NCBI GenBank assembly: GCA_035715725.1
Contig: DASTKT010000014.1
Coordinates: 1-27,881, forward strand
DNA from: JADGGV01 sp035715725
Lineage (GTDB): Bacteria > Gemmatimonadota > Gemmatimonadetes > Longimicrobiales > RSA9
Reading direction: 5' to 3'
DNA: 27,881 nucleotides
Under the pieces are notes generated by a model, which worked only from the letters and a program-made list of their open reading frames with translations, had not been told where the DNA came from and searched no databases. Position 1 is the stretch's first letter. Each line of letters begins with the position of its first letter. Positions 22,871 through 27,881 of the stretch are shown piece after piece. Made by a program: the position numbers and the translations under genes.

Positions 22871-24010
22871 CTAGCGCATGTTGCCGGTGTGGCCGAGTGA
22901 GAAGCGCCCCGGCTGCGGCCAGACACAGAGCCCGTGGGGCTCGCGCCCGACGGGGATGCGGTGGGTGAGGCGTCCCGACGCGGTATCGAAGACGTAGACC
23001 TGGCGGTCGTAGCGGCCGGAGACCCAGAGCTCGCGGCCGTCGGCGGTGACGCCGCCCATGTCGGGGCTGCCGCCGCCGGGGACGGGCCAGGTGGCGACGA
23101 CGCGCCGGGTCTTCGGATCGACGACGCTGACGGAGCCGGGGCCGTGGGGGCCGGCCTTCAGCGTGCTCCAGCCGCGGTTGGTGACGTAGAGCAGGCGGCC
23201 GTCGCGGCTCGGGTAGAGGCCGTGGGTGCCGGGCCCGGTGCGGATGAAGCCGATGCGCCGGAACGCGACGGGGTCGATGAGGTCCACACCGCCGGCCTTC
23301 ATGTCGGCGACGTAGAAGGTGCGGCCGTCCGGGGCGGCGCGGATGTCCTGGGGCATGCCCTTGCCGCGGAGCCAACCGCGGCGGAGCGGGAGGTAGCCGA
23401 CGACGTTCGGCCCGGCGAGGTCGACCTTCATCAGCGACCCGGCGAACTCGCAGGTGGCGATCAGGTAGCGGCCCTCGGTGGTGAACTCGACGTGGTCGAC
23501 GCCGTCGCACGCGGTGGGGAACGAGCGGACGAGCCGCAGGGTGTGAGGATCGAGGAAGTCCAGGCGCCGGAGCCGTTCCGCGAGGACGATCGCGAAGCGC
23601 CCGTCCGGCGTGTAGTACATGTTGTAGGGGTCGTCCACGGCGACGCTCGGGCCCGCTCGTCCGGTGACGGGATCGATCGGCGTGACGGTGCCGGACTCGT
23701 TGTTGAGCACCCAGAGCCGGGTCAGGTCGTAGGCGGGGACGACGTGCTGGGGCACGGAGCCGGTGTGGAAGGTGCGCAGCACCCGGTACGTCGCCGGATC
23801 GATGACGGAGATGGTCCCGGACCGGGAGTTCGGCACGTAGACGAGCGGGCGGGCGCGCGCCGCGGCCGGCGCGAGCTCGTTCGCGCCGGCGAAAGCGTAG
23901 ATGTTCTCGTTGGCGGGCGCGGCGTCGTACCCCGCCGGTCCCGCGTCCCTGCAGCCCCCCGCCGCGACGCCGGCCGCCGCCAGGAGCGCAAGTCGATTGA
24001 TCCCGCGCAT
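22871..24010 (-). CDS. YVTN/YncE-like beta-propeller lipoprotein
   Basis: A 379-residue exported protein. The signal peptide ends GVAAGGC with Cys20, a likely lipidation site. The body is a seven-bladed-type propeller with repeats such as VYVPNSRSGTISVIDPATYR, LWVLNNESGTVTPIDPVTG, FYVADMKAGGVDLIDPVAFR, LYVTNRG..GSVSVVDPKTRR and LWVSGRYDRQVYVFDTASG. Such YVTN proteins are surface or periplasmic binding scaffolds, sometimes with metal roles; no enzyme motif is seen. ATG 24010 gives a proper signal peptide although its ribosome site is weak. It lies 185 bp after the GNAT-like gene on the same strand, with a strong hairpin between, so co-transcription with the cysteine-rich genes is possible but not certain. 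Confidence 0.88.
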   Translation of the reverse strand: MRGINRLALLAAAGVAAGGCRDAGPAGYDAAPANENIYAFAGANELAPAAARARPLVYVPNSRSGTISVIDPATYRVLRTFHTGSVPQHVVPAYDLTRLWVLNNESGTVTPIDPVTGRAGPSVAVDDPYNMYYTPDGRFAIVLAERLRRLDFLDPHTLRLVRSFPTACDGVDHVEFTTEGRYLIATCEFAGSLMKVDLAGPNVVGYLPLRRGWLRGKGMPQDIRAAPDGRTFYVADMKAGGVDLIDPVAFRRIGFIRTGPGTHGLYPSRDGRLLYVTNRGWSTLKAGPHGPGSVSVVDPKTRRVVATWPVPGGGSPDMGGVTADGRELWVSGRYDRQVYVFDTASGRLTHRIPVGREPHGLCVWPQPGRFSLGHTGNMR

Positions 24011-24038
24011 ATCCGGACCGTGTGCTGCGACGCGTCCT

Positions 24039-24069
24039 GGGCCCGCGCCGAGGGGCCCGGCGCGGGCCC
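24039..24069 (-). terminator. Strong hairpin between GNAT-like and beta-propeller genes
   Basis: GGGCCCGCGCCG and its exact complement form a 12-bp stem around a 7-base loop, 29 bp before the beta-propeller start codon. No T-run follows on the minus strand. It may end the upstream transcript or shape the leader of the downstream one. Confidence 0.45.
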
Positions 24070-24195
24070 GACCGGCGGCGGGGTTGGGTGCGTCTTCGAT
24101 GACGACCTCCCGCCCGGGTTGCACGGCGCGGGCCCGGCTGGCCACGGCCCCCGCGGGGTTGGCCCTTGGTCCAGGGGGGGTCGGTCCGAGGCGCC

Positions 24196-24612
24196 TCACG
24201 CGGCGCAGCCGGCCTCCGGGCGCTGGTAGTCGCAGGAACACGCGCCGCGGGCGCAGGACGCCTCGGCGGGGGCCGTCGTGCGCGCGCAGCGCCAGCACGG
24301 GCGGAGCGCCGCGTTCGTCTCGGGGAGCCCGAGCACGCGTGCCGCCAGGGCGATGCCGCCCCCCACGATGTCGCGGAGCGCCGGCCGGCCGGCCACGTCG
24401 AAGGAGAGCTCCGCCACGGCGACGAAGCCCGCGCGGCGGATCCCGGCGCCGGAGGCGTGGTGCCCGGCCGCGAAGCGGCGAAGCATATCCGCCTCGCTCC
24501 GCCGCTGGAGCGCGGCCATGGCGCGGGCGTCCGGCTCCGGCCGGACGACGAGGCCGGGGAGCGGCGTCAGCTCGGGGGCCGGATCGTCGCGATGGCGGAT
24601 GGCGAGCGGCAC
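24196..24612 (-). CDS. GNAT-like protein with apparent core deletion and Cys-rich tail
   Basis: A 138-residue protein from a GTG at 24612 that follows GAGGAGG. Residues 1-50 (VRPEPDARAMAALQRRSEADM, then LRRFAAGH) look like the N-terminal helix region of a GNAT acetyltransferase. Residue 52 onward (HASGAGIRRAGFVAVAELSFD) looks like the late motif-B part of the same fold. The strands and the acetyl-CoA-binding motif A (R/Q-x-x-G-x-G/A), normally 70-80 residues, are absent at the GH/H junction, in frame. The tail has six cysteines (CWRC at 106-109, then 120, 125, 127, 136). Without motif A it should not bind acetyl-CoA. The tail may bind metal like the adjacent metallothionein-like peptide. The reading frame is intact, so it may still be expressed. 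Confidence 0.65.
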   Translation of the reverse strand: MPLAIRHRDDPAPELTPLPGLVVRPEPDARAMAALQRRSEADMLRRFAAGHHASGAGIRRAGFVAVAELSFDVAGRPALRDIVGGGIALAARVLGLPETNAALRPCWRCARTTAPAEASCARGACSCDYQRPEAGCAA

Positions 24613-24667
24613 GGCAGAATCCTCCTCTCGATCGGTGTGGGACCGGCGGCGCGCGCCGAGAGAATCC

Positions 24668-24697
24668 GCGGGGCGGCAGACGCGTCTGCCGCCCCGC
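24668..24697. repeat. Perfect 30-bp palindrome between cysteine-rich genes
   Basis: The 15-base arm GCGGGGCGGCAGACG is followed at once by its exact complement, with no spacer. It lies 22 bp past the metallothionein-like stop and 56 bp before the GNAT-like start on the minus strand. As RNA it gives a very stable hairpin that could cause partial termination, so that the small peptide is made in excess. No T-run follows. Confidence 0.7.
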
Positions 24698-24718
24698 CGG
24701 CTGTCATCGATGTCCCGC

Positions 24719-24856
24719 TCAGCGGCCGCGCTGGCACTCGCAGGCGGTGCAGGCGCACGACGCGCCGCAGGCGCAGGTGTCGGAGGCACCCTGACACCCG
24801 CAAGCGCAGCCCGCGCCCGGGCAGGAATCGCAGCGGCAGTTGGTCTCGTTGGCCAT
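24719..24856 (-). CDS. Metallothionein-like peptide, 12 cysteines in 45 residues
   Basis: A very short gene, ATG 24856 to TGA 24719. The protein begins MANETNCRCDSC and ends ACTACECQRGR. Cysteines are at 7, 9, 12, 17, 19, 21, 28, 30, 34, 36, 39 and 41, mostly as CxC and CxxC or CxxxC pairs, with Gly, Ala and Ser between and no aromatic or His residue. This composition is that of a metallothionein, able to bind several soft metal ions (Cu, Zn, Cd) in thiolate clusters. It does not match the SmtA or MymT sequences that I know. GAGGAG lies about 12 bases upstream, a slightly long spacing. Its promoter region holds tandem AGCCGGTTCGTTCAA sites, and the GNAT-like gene with a cysteine tail follows. 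Metal binding is inferred from composition. Confidence 0.8.
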   Translation of the reverse strand: MANETNCRCDSCPGAGCACGCQGASDTCACGASCACTACECQRGR

Positions 24857-24948
24857 GGTCGTATCGCTCTCCTCGAAGATTCGTGGTTGGACGCCCCTTC
24901 GGGCGTCGTGGCGTCGGTCGGCGGGACTCCGCGGCGTGCCGGGCCGGT

Positions 24949-24977
24949 CCTCGCTGGCGACGACGGGAAGATGGCGC
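24949..24977 (-). promoter_or_regulatory. Conserved promoter block of the metallothionein-like gene
   Basis: Read on the minus strand, GCGCCATCTTC is followed by CCGTCGTCGCCAGCGAGG. It starts 18 bp after the nearer 15-bp site and matches the block at 26088-26120, which has four extra bases (TTAC) in the middle. It probably contains the core promoter and transcription start. Confidence 0.55.
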
Positions 24978-24995
24978 GTGGGCCGGGGCCGCGGC

Positions 24996-25032
24996 TTGAA
25001 CGAACCCGCTGCGGGTGTTGAACGAACCGGCT
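24996..25032 (-). promoter_or_regulatory. Tandem AraC-type sites upstream of the metallothionein-like gene
   Basis: On the minus strand AGCCGGTTCGTTCAA (25032-25018) and AGCGGGTTCGTTCAA (25010-24996) are direct repeats with a 22-bp period, two helical turns. Direct repeats at this spacing suit two monomers of an AraC dimer on one DNA face. The same pair, in the same orientation relative to transcription, precedes the gene at 26172. Confidence 0.72.
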
Positions 25033-25109
25033 GACTTGGCGGGGGAATGGAGCCGGGGTCGGGCGGGACGGCGCGGGTCCGGAACGGCAGGGTGTGACTG
25101 ACGCATACG

Positions 25110-25133
25110 CACGTGCGGCCGGCCGCGCACGTG
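25110..25133 (-). terminator. Hairpin after the AraC gene
   Basis: CACGTGCG and CGCACGTG are 8-bp perfect arms around GCCGGCCG, 26 bp past the AraC stop on the minus strand. No T-run follows. It separates the AraC gene from the regulatory sites of the metallothionein-like gene. Confidence 0.35.
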
Positions 25134-25159
25134 GCCGTCGTCTCCGGGTCGCCGCCGGC

Positions 25160-25990
25160 TCACGCCTCCGTCGGCGGCCCCGACGCGGCGAGCTCGAACG
25201 GCGCGGGGATCTCGTACAGCTCGCCGCGTCCGAGCATGGCCGTCGGCGCCATGCCGAACATCTGGTAGAACGTCCGTGTCAGGTGCGCGGAGTCGGAGAA
25301 GCCGCTGGCATGCGCGGCGGCGGAGAGCGAGCTGCCCCGCGCGATGCCCTGGAGCGCACGGGAGAGCTTGCGCCAGAGGACGTAGCGGCGGAACGGGAGC
25401 CCGACCTCCTCCGCGAAGAGGTGGGCGAAGCGGCTGGGGGAGAGGAACACCGTTCGGGCGACGTCGTCCAGCGGGATCCTCGAGGCATCGCTGCGCCGGA
25501 TCGCCTCCAGCACGCGGACGACGCGCTCGTCCAGGGTGCGCACGGGGGGCGGGCCGACGCAGAGGTTGCGCACGACGGAGGTCACGAGCCGCGCCGTCTC
25601 CATGGCGTCGAGCGGGCGGTCCCAGAAGACGCGCAGTCCCGGGAGGCAGCACTCGAACCGCTCCGCCGGGAGCCCGGTGATCGGCCCGGCGAGCGACTTG
25701 CGCAGCCAGCGCCCCTCGCGGGACTCCGGGTCCACGAACAGCATGACGACGACGGTGCCCGCCGCGTCGAACGAGTGCGTCACGTCCGGCAGCACGATGC
25801 CGCCGCGATGCGTCTGCCATTCCCCGTCGCCGTCGCGGAGCCGCAGCGGCCCGTCGAGCCCGAGCGAGATCTGCACCGCGTGGTGCGCGTGCGGCGGCAC
25901 CACGCCGCCTCCCTGGCCGATCCCGATCCAGCCGCCCTCCCAGAAGTAGGCGCGCGGCTGCCAGCCGTTGAAGACGGGCGACGTGGTCAT
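25160..25990 (-). CDS. AraC-family regulator with cupin-like N-terminus
   Basis: A 276-residue regulator. The N-terminal part (about 1-110) is a cupin-like sensor with VPPHAHHAVQISLGLDGPLR and GGIVLPDVTHSF, whose histidines could bind a ligand or metal. The C-terminal part (about 155-255) has the two AraC helix-turn-helix motifs: IPLDDVARTVFLSPSRFAHLF, and SLSAAAHASGFSDSAHLTRTF followed by YQMFGMAPTAML. ATG 25990 follows GAGGAA. It is divergent from the YtkA-like gene and upstream of the metallothionein-like gene. It is the obvious candidate to bind the tandem 15-bp sites at 26034-26070 and 24996-25032 and to activate both sides. The paired cysteines in ERFECCLPG might add a thiol or metal response; this is speculation. 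Confidence 0.9.
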   Translation of the reverse strand: MTTSPVFNGWQPRAYFWEGGWIGIGQGGGVVPPHAHHAVQISLGLDGPLRLRDGDGEWQTHRGGIVLPDVTHSFDAAGTVVVMLFVDPESREGRWLRKSLAGPITGLPAERFECCLPGLRVFWDRPLDAMETARLVTSVVRNLCVGPPPVRTLDERVVRVLEAIRRSDASRIPLDDVARTVFLSPSRFAHLFAEEVGLPFRRYVLWRKLSRALQGIARGSSLSAAAHASGFSDSAHLTRTFYQMFGMAPTAMLGRGELYEIPAPFELAASGPPTEA

Positions 25991-26033
25991 GCGATTCCTC
26001 GGGGTGGGGCCGCCGTCGTTTCCCGCCCACGAC

Positions 26034-26070
26034 AGCCGGTTCGTTCAACGATCCCAGCCGGTTCGTTCAA
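26034..26070 (+). promoter_or_regulatory. Tandem AraC-type sites between araC-like and YtkA-like genes
   Basis: AGCCGGTTCGTTCAA occurs twice, at 26034-26048 and 26056-26070, an exact direct repeat with a 22-bp period. The pair lies 101 bp before the start codon at 26172 and 43 bp upstream of the divergent AraC start. In AraC systems the promoter-proximal copy usually overlaps the -35 region. Confidence 0.78.
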
Positions 26071-26087
26071 TCCCTCCTCCGGGCCGG

Positions 26088-26120
26088 GCGCCAGCTTCTT
26101 ACCCGTGGTCGCCAACGTGG
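26088..26120 (+). promoter_or_regulatory. Conserved promoter block of the YtkA-like gene
   Basis: GCGCCAGCTTC, then TTAC, then CCGTGGTCGCCAACGTGG. It starts 17 bp after the nearer 15-bp site. Outside the TTAC insertion, 25 of 29 positions equal the block at 24977-24949. No consensus -10 is present, which suits an activator-dependent promoter. Confidence 0.55.
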
Positions 26121-26171
26121 TTCAGCGACGTCGCACGTCGACGTCCTTCATCGATCTCGGGGAGGGAAACC

Positions 26172-26660
26172 ATGGGGAACAAGGGAGTCGGCTCCGACAG
26201 GATCCTCGGCCGGACGGCCCGTCGCCTGGCGCTCGGGCTGGCCGTCACGAGCGTGCTGGGACTCGGCGCGTGCGGGATGCTCATGTCGGCGATGCACGGC
26301 GGGAAGGACCGTCCGCCGGCGGAGGAGTTCGGGCTCGGGCCGCGCGCGTCGGCGGGCGGGCGGTTCCGGGCCACGCTCGAGCCGGCGCAGCCGCTCCGCG
26401 TGGGACGGATCCAGACGGTGCGGCTCCAGCTGCGCGACTCGGCCGGCCGGGCGCTGGACGGGGCCACGATCACGGTCGACGGTGGGATGCCGCAGCACGG
26501 CCACGGCCTCCCGACGCGCCCGCGCGTGACGCGGAGCCTCGGGGCGGGGGCGTACCAGGTCGACGGCGTGAAGTTCAACATGGGCGGCTGGTGGGAGCTG
26601 AAGTTCCGGGTCGCCACGCCGGCCGGCCCCGACAGCGTCACGTTCAACCTGGACCTGTAG
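26172..26660 (+). CDS. YtkA/FixH-like lipoprotein with MPxHGHG motif
   Basis: A 162-residue predicted lipoprotein: a twin-basic start, then LALGLAVTSVLGLGAC with Cys34 in the lipobox LGAC. The mature part is one Ig-like YtkA/FixH-type domain (about 65-162). It has VDGGMPQHGHGLPTRPRVT (Met106, His109, His111) and ends NMGGWWELKFRVATPAGPDS followed by a terminal strand. Met and His ligands in MPxHGH suggest copper or another soft metal, as proposed for related periplasmic domains. ATG 26172 follows GGGGAGGG. It is probably activated by the AraC protein. A GGCC-rich hairpin (26674-26693) lies between it and the next gene, 65 bp downstream. Confidence 0.82.
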   Translation: MGNKGVGSDRILGRTARRLALGLAVTSVLGLGACGMLMSAMHGGKDRPPAEEFGLGPRASAGGRFRATLEPAQPLRVGRIQTVRLQLRDSAGRALDGATITVDGGMPQHGHGLPTRPRVTRSLGAGAYQVDGVKFNMGGWWELKFRVATPAGPDSVTFNLDL

Positions 26661-26673
26661 CGCGGACGCCCGT

Positions 26674-26693
26674 CGGGCCGGGATGCCGGCCCG
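26674..26693 (+). terminator. Intercistronic hairpin
   Basis: CGGGCCGG-GATG-CCGGCCCG is a perfect 8-bp stem with a four-base loop, 14 bp past the YtkA-like stop. There is no T-run, so partial termination or mRNA protection is as likely as full termination. Confidence 0.35.
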
Positions 26694-26725
26694 GCGAGGC
26701 ATGCCGTGCGAACGGAGGAGGGACA

Positions 26726-27754
26726 GTGGAGGGATTCGACCTCGCCATCGTCGGCGCCGGCGCGGCCGGGCTCGCCGCGGCGATTCGCGCCGCGGCGGAC
26801 GGGCTGCGCGTAGTGGTGCTCGAGCGCGCCGAGCCCGGCGGCAGCCTGCGCGACCTGCGACGCATCGAGGCCGTGCTCGGCCATCCGGTCGGGCTCGGCG
26901 GCCCCGAGCTCGCGGAGCGCTCGGCCGCCCAGGCCAGGCGCTTCGGCGCGGAGATCCGGACCGGCGCCGAGGCCCGCGCGCTGCGCGTGCACGATGCGAT
27001 CCGCGTGCTCGCTCTCGCCGACGGCTCCGCGGCGACGGCCCGCGCCATCGTCCTCGCACCGGGGGTGGAGCCTCCGGAGCTGCCGGTCCCCGGGCTCCGC
27101 GAGTTCCGGGGGAGCGGCGTCTACTTCGCCGTCCCCGCGGCGCTTCCGGAAGCGCTCCGGTCGGAGGACGTGTTCGTCGCGGGCGACGTCGTCGCCGCCA
27201 CCGCGGCCGGGCTGCGCCTCGGCCCGCACTGCCGGCGCGTCGTGATCCTCGCCCCCCGGCCGGACGCGCCGGCCCCCTTCCCCGCCGACCTCGCCGAGCG
27301 CCTCCACGCGGCGCCGAACATCTCCTTCCGGCCGGACACCGAGATCGTCGAGGGCGTCGGCGTGGAGCGCATCGAGACGCTCGCGCTGCGCGACCGCGCC
27401 ACCGGCCGGACGACGTTCCGCAACGCGGCGGCGCTGTTCGTCGTCGGCCTCGGCGTGCCCCGCACCGGCTGGCTCGCGGCCACGCTCGCGCTGGACGGCC
27501 GCGGCTTCATCGCGACCGGCGCGGAGCTGCGCGCGCTTCCGCGCCCGGGCGCGGCCTGGCCGCTCGCCCGCCACCCGCTCACGCGGGAGACGAGCGTCCC
27601 CGGCGTGTTCGCCGCGGGCTCGGCGAGGCTCGGCGCCGTCGGCGGCGCGGAAGCGTCGATGGAGGAGGGGATCGCCGCGGCGCGCGACGCCGCGGCGTAC
27701 CTCCGCGGCGCGGCATCCGCCGGCGCCGGCGCCACCCGTGCGCGGCGATCGTAG
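26726..27754 (+). CDS. Thioredoxin-reductase-like flavoprotein with degenerate NADPH site
   Basis: A 342-residue FAD-binding oxidoreductase with the thioredoxin-reductase layout. The FAD motif IVGAGAAGLAAAIRAA (8-23) is intact, with the acidic residue in VVVLERAEPGG. The second Rossmann site, expected as GGGNSAGQAA-like, reads VFVAGDVVAATAAG (149-162), so the GxGxxG/A pattern is lost. There is no CxxC active-site pair. C-terminal FAAGSARLGAVGGAEASMEEGIAAA replaces the usual FxxGDV. It may use a different donor, or work as a flavin-binding sensor. GTG 26726 follows GGAGGAGGG. It lies 65 bp after the YtkA-like gene and is likely co-transcribed. Confidence 0.8.
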   Translation: MEGFDLAIVGAGAAGLAAAIRAAADGLRVVVLERAEPGGSLRDLRRIEAVLGHPVGLGGPELAERSAAQARRFGAEIRTGAEARALRVHDAIRVLALADGSAATARAIVLAPGVEPPELPVPGLREFRGSGVYFAVPAALPEALRSEDVFVAGDVVAATAAGLRLGPHCRRVVILAPRPDAPAPFPADLAERLHAAPNISFRPDTEIVEGVGVERIETLALRDRATGRTTFRNAAALFVVGLGVPRTGWLAATLALDGRGFIATGAELRALPRPGAAWPLARHPLTRETSVPGVFAAGSARLGAVGGAEASMEEGIAAARDAAAYLRGAASAGAGATRARRS

Positions 27755-27764
27755 CCGCCCGCCG

Positions 27765-27865
27765 CCCGGCGCCCGCCCGGCGCTTGCCCGGCGCCCACCC
27801 GGCGCTTGCCCGGCGCTTGCCCGGCGCTTGCCCGGCGCTCGCCCGGCGCCCGCCCGGCGCCCGGC
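27765..27865. repeat. 11-bp tandem repeat, nine copies
   Basis: The unit CCCGGCGCTTG and variants (ending CCCG, CTTG, CCCA or CTCG) recur with an 11-bp period from 27765, nine full copies plus a partial one. The run begins 10 bp after the flavoprotein stop and ends five bases before the next AraC-type site. The 11-bp period is close to one helical turn. Confidence 0.9.
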
Positions 27866-27870
27866 AGGTC

Positions 27871-27881
27871 AGCCGGTTCGT
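27871..27881 (+). promoter_or_regulatory. Third AraC-type site, cut by window edge
   Basis: AGCCGGTTCGT equals the first 11 bases of the 15-bp site at 26034, preceded by GTC. It is in the plus orientation, so a further target gene probably starts on the plus strand just beyond the window. Confidence 0.55.

Noticed and set aside
22453..22926. Minus-strand 157-codon frame rich in Ser and Arg over the inverted repeat
   Set aside because: It merely translates the hexamer repeats (SRSRS, SPSPS types) and lacks a start signal or domain.
24196..24789. Longer 197-residue start for the GNAT-like gene
   Set aside because: The extension covers the perfect palindrome and half of the metallothionein-like gene in a low-complexity frame; GTG 24612 has a good ribosome site.

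Overview
The window is very GC-rich and densely coded, with several lipoprotein signal peptides, promoters of the TTGAC(A/C)-N17/18-TAGNNT type, and a chromosomal mix of catabolic, resistance and stress genes. The gene content (DUF5009 acyltransferase, AlkZ-like winged-helix protein, YtkA/FixH-like lipoprotein, many small lipoproteins) best suits a high-GC soil-type bacterium. Gemmatimonadota is my tentative guess; Myxococcota or a deep actinobacterial lineage cannot be excluded from sequence alone. No rRNA, tRNA, CRISPR array, transposase or phage gene was seen.

Layout. (1) 1-5386, minus strand: a rifampin phosphotransferase (rph, cut by the window edge) preceded by a 19-bp site that matches the rifamycin-associated element of actinomycetes; a PIN-toxin remnant; an AlkZ-like (HTH_42) protein; a DUF5009 membrane acyltransferase. 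(2) 5556-8260: a lipoprotein, a DoxX protein, and a toxin-first HigBA/RelE-type toxin-antitoxin pair with its own AT-rich operator-promoter. (3) 8432-17821, minus strand: one long operon running tetR-had-oah-SDR-dch-bzdN-bzdO-bzdP-bzdQ-small ORF-hemerythrin. It encodes an ATP-dependent class I benzoyl-CoA reductase of the Azoarcus (Bzd) type and the enzymes that take the dienoyl-CoA product to the ring-opened acid. Several start and stop codons overlap (ATGA). No ferredoxin, ferredoxin reductase or benzoate-CoA ligase gene lies here, so those must be elsewhere. (4) 18118-22456: a TrkA-C membrane protein, a peptidoglycan amidase, a BON-domain protein, then two coupled receiver-like proteins that lack the phosphorylation residues, facing a TetR regulator. 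The TetR gene and the receiver pair share the operator ATTGAGC-N6-TCAACA at the same place in both promoters. (5) 22600-22805: a long imperfect inverted repeat made of hexanucleotide units. (6) 22871-27881: a beta-propeller lipoprotein, a GNAT-like gene with an apparent in-frame core deletion and a cysteine-rich tail, an unlisted 45-residue protein with 12 cysteines (metallothionein-like), an AraC regulator, a YtkA/FixH-like lipoprotein and a thioredoxin-reductase-like flavoprotein.

The most novel signal is in region 6. The 15-bp word AGCCGGTTCGTTCAA occurs as tandem pairs with exactly 22 bp between copies, upstream of both the metallothionein-like gene (minus strand) and the YtkA-like gene (plus strand), in the same orientation relative to transcription. 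Both pairs are followed after 17-18 bp by a second conserved block. A third copy starts at the right window edge. With the AraC gene lying between the two promoters, this looks like an undescribed AraC-controlled regulon built around a very cysteine-rich peptide. A metal or thiol stress role is inference only.
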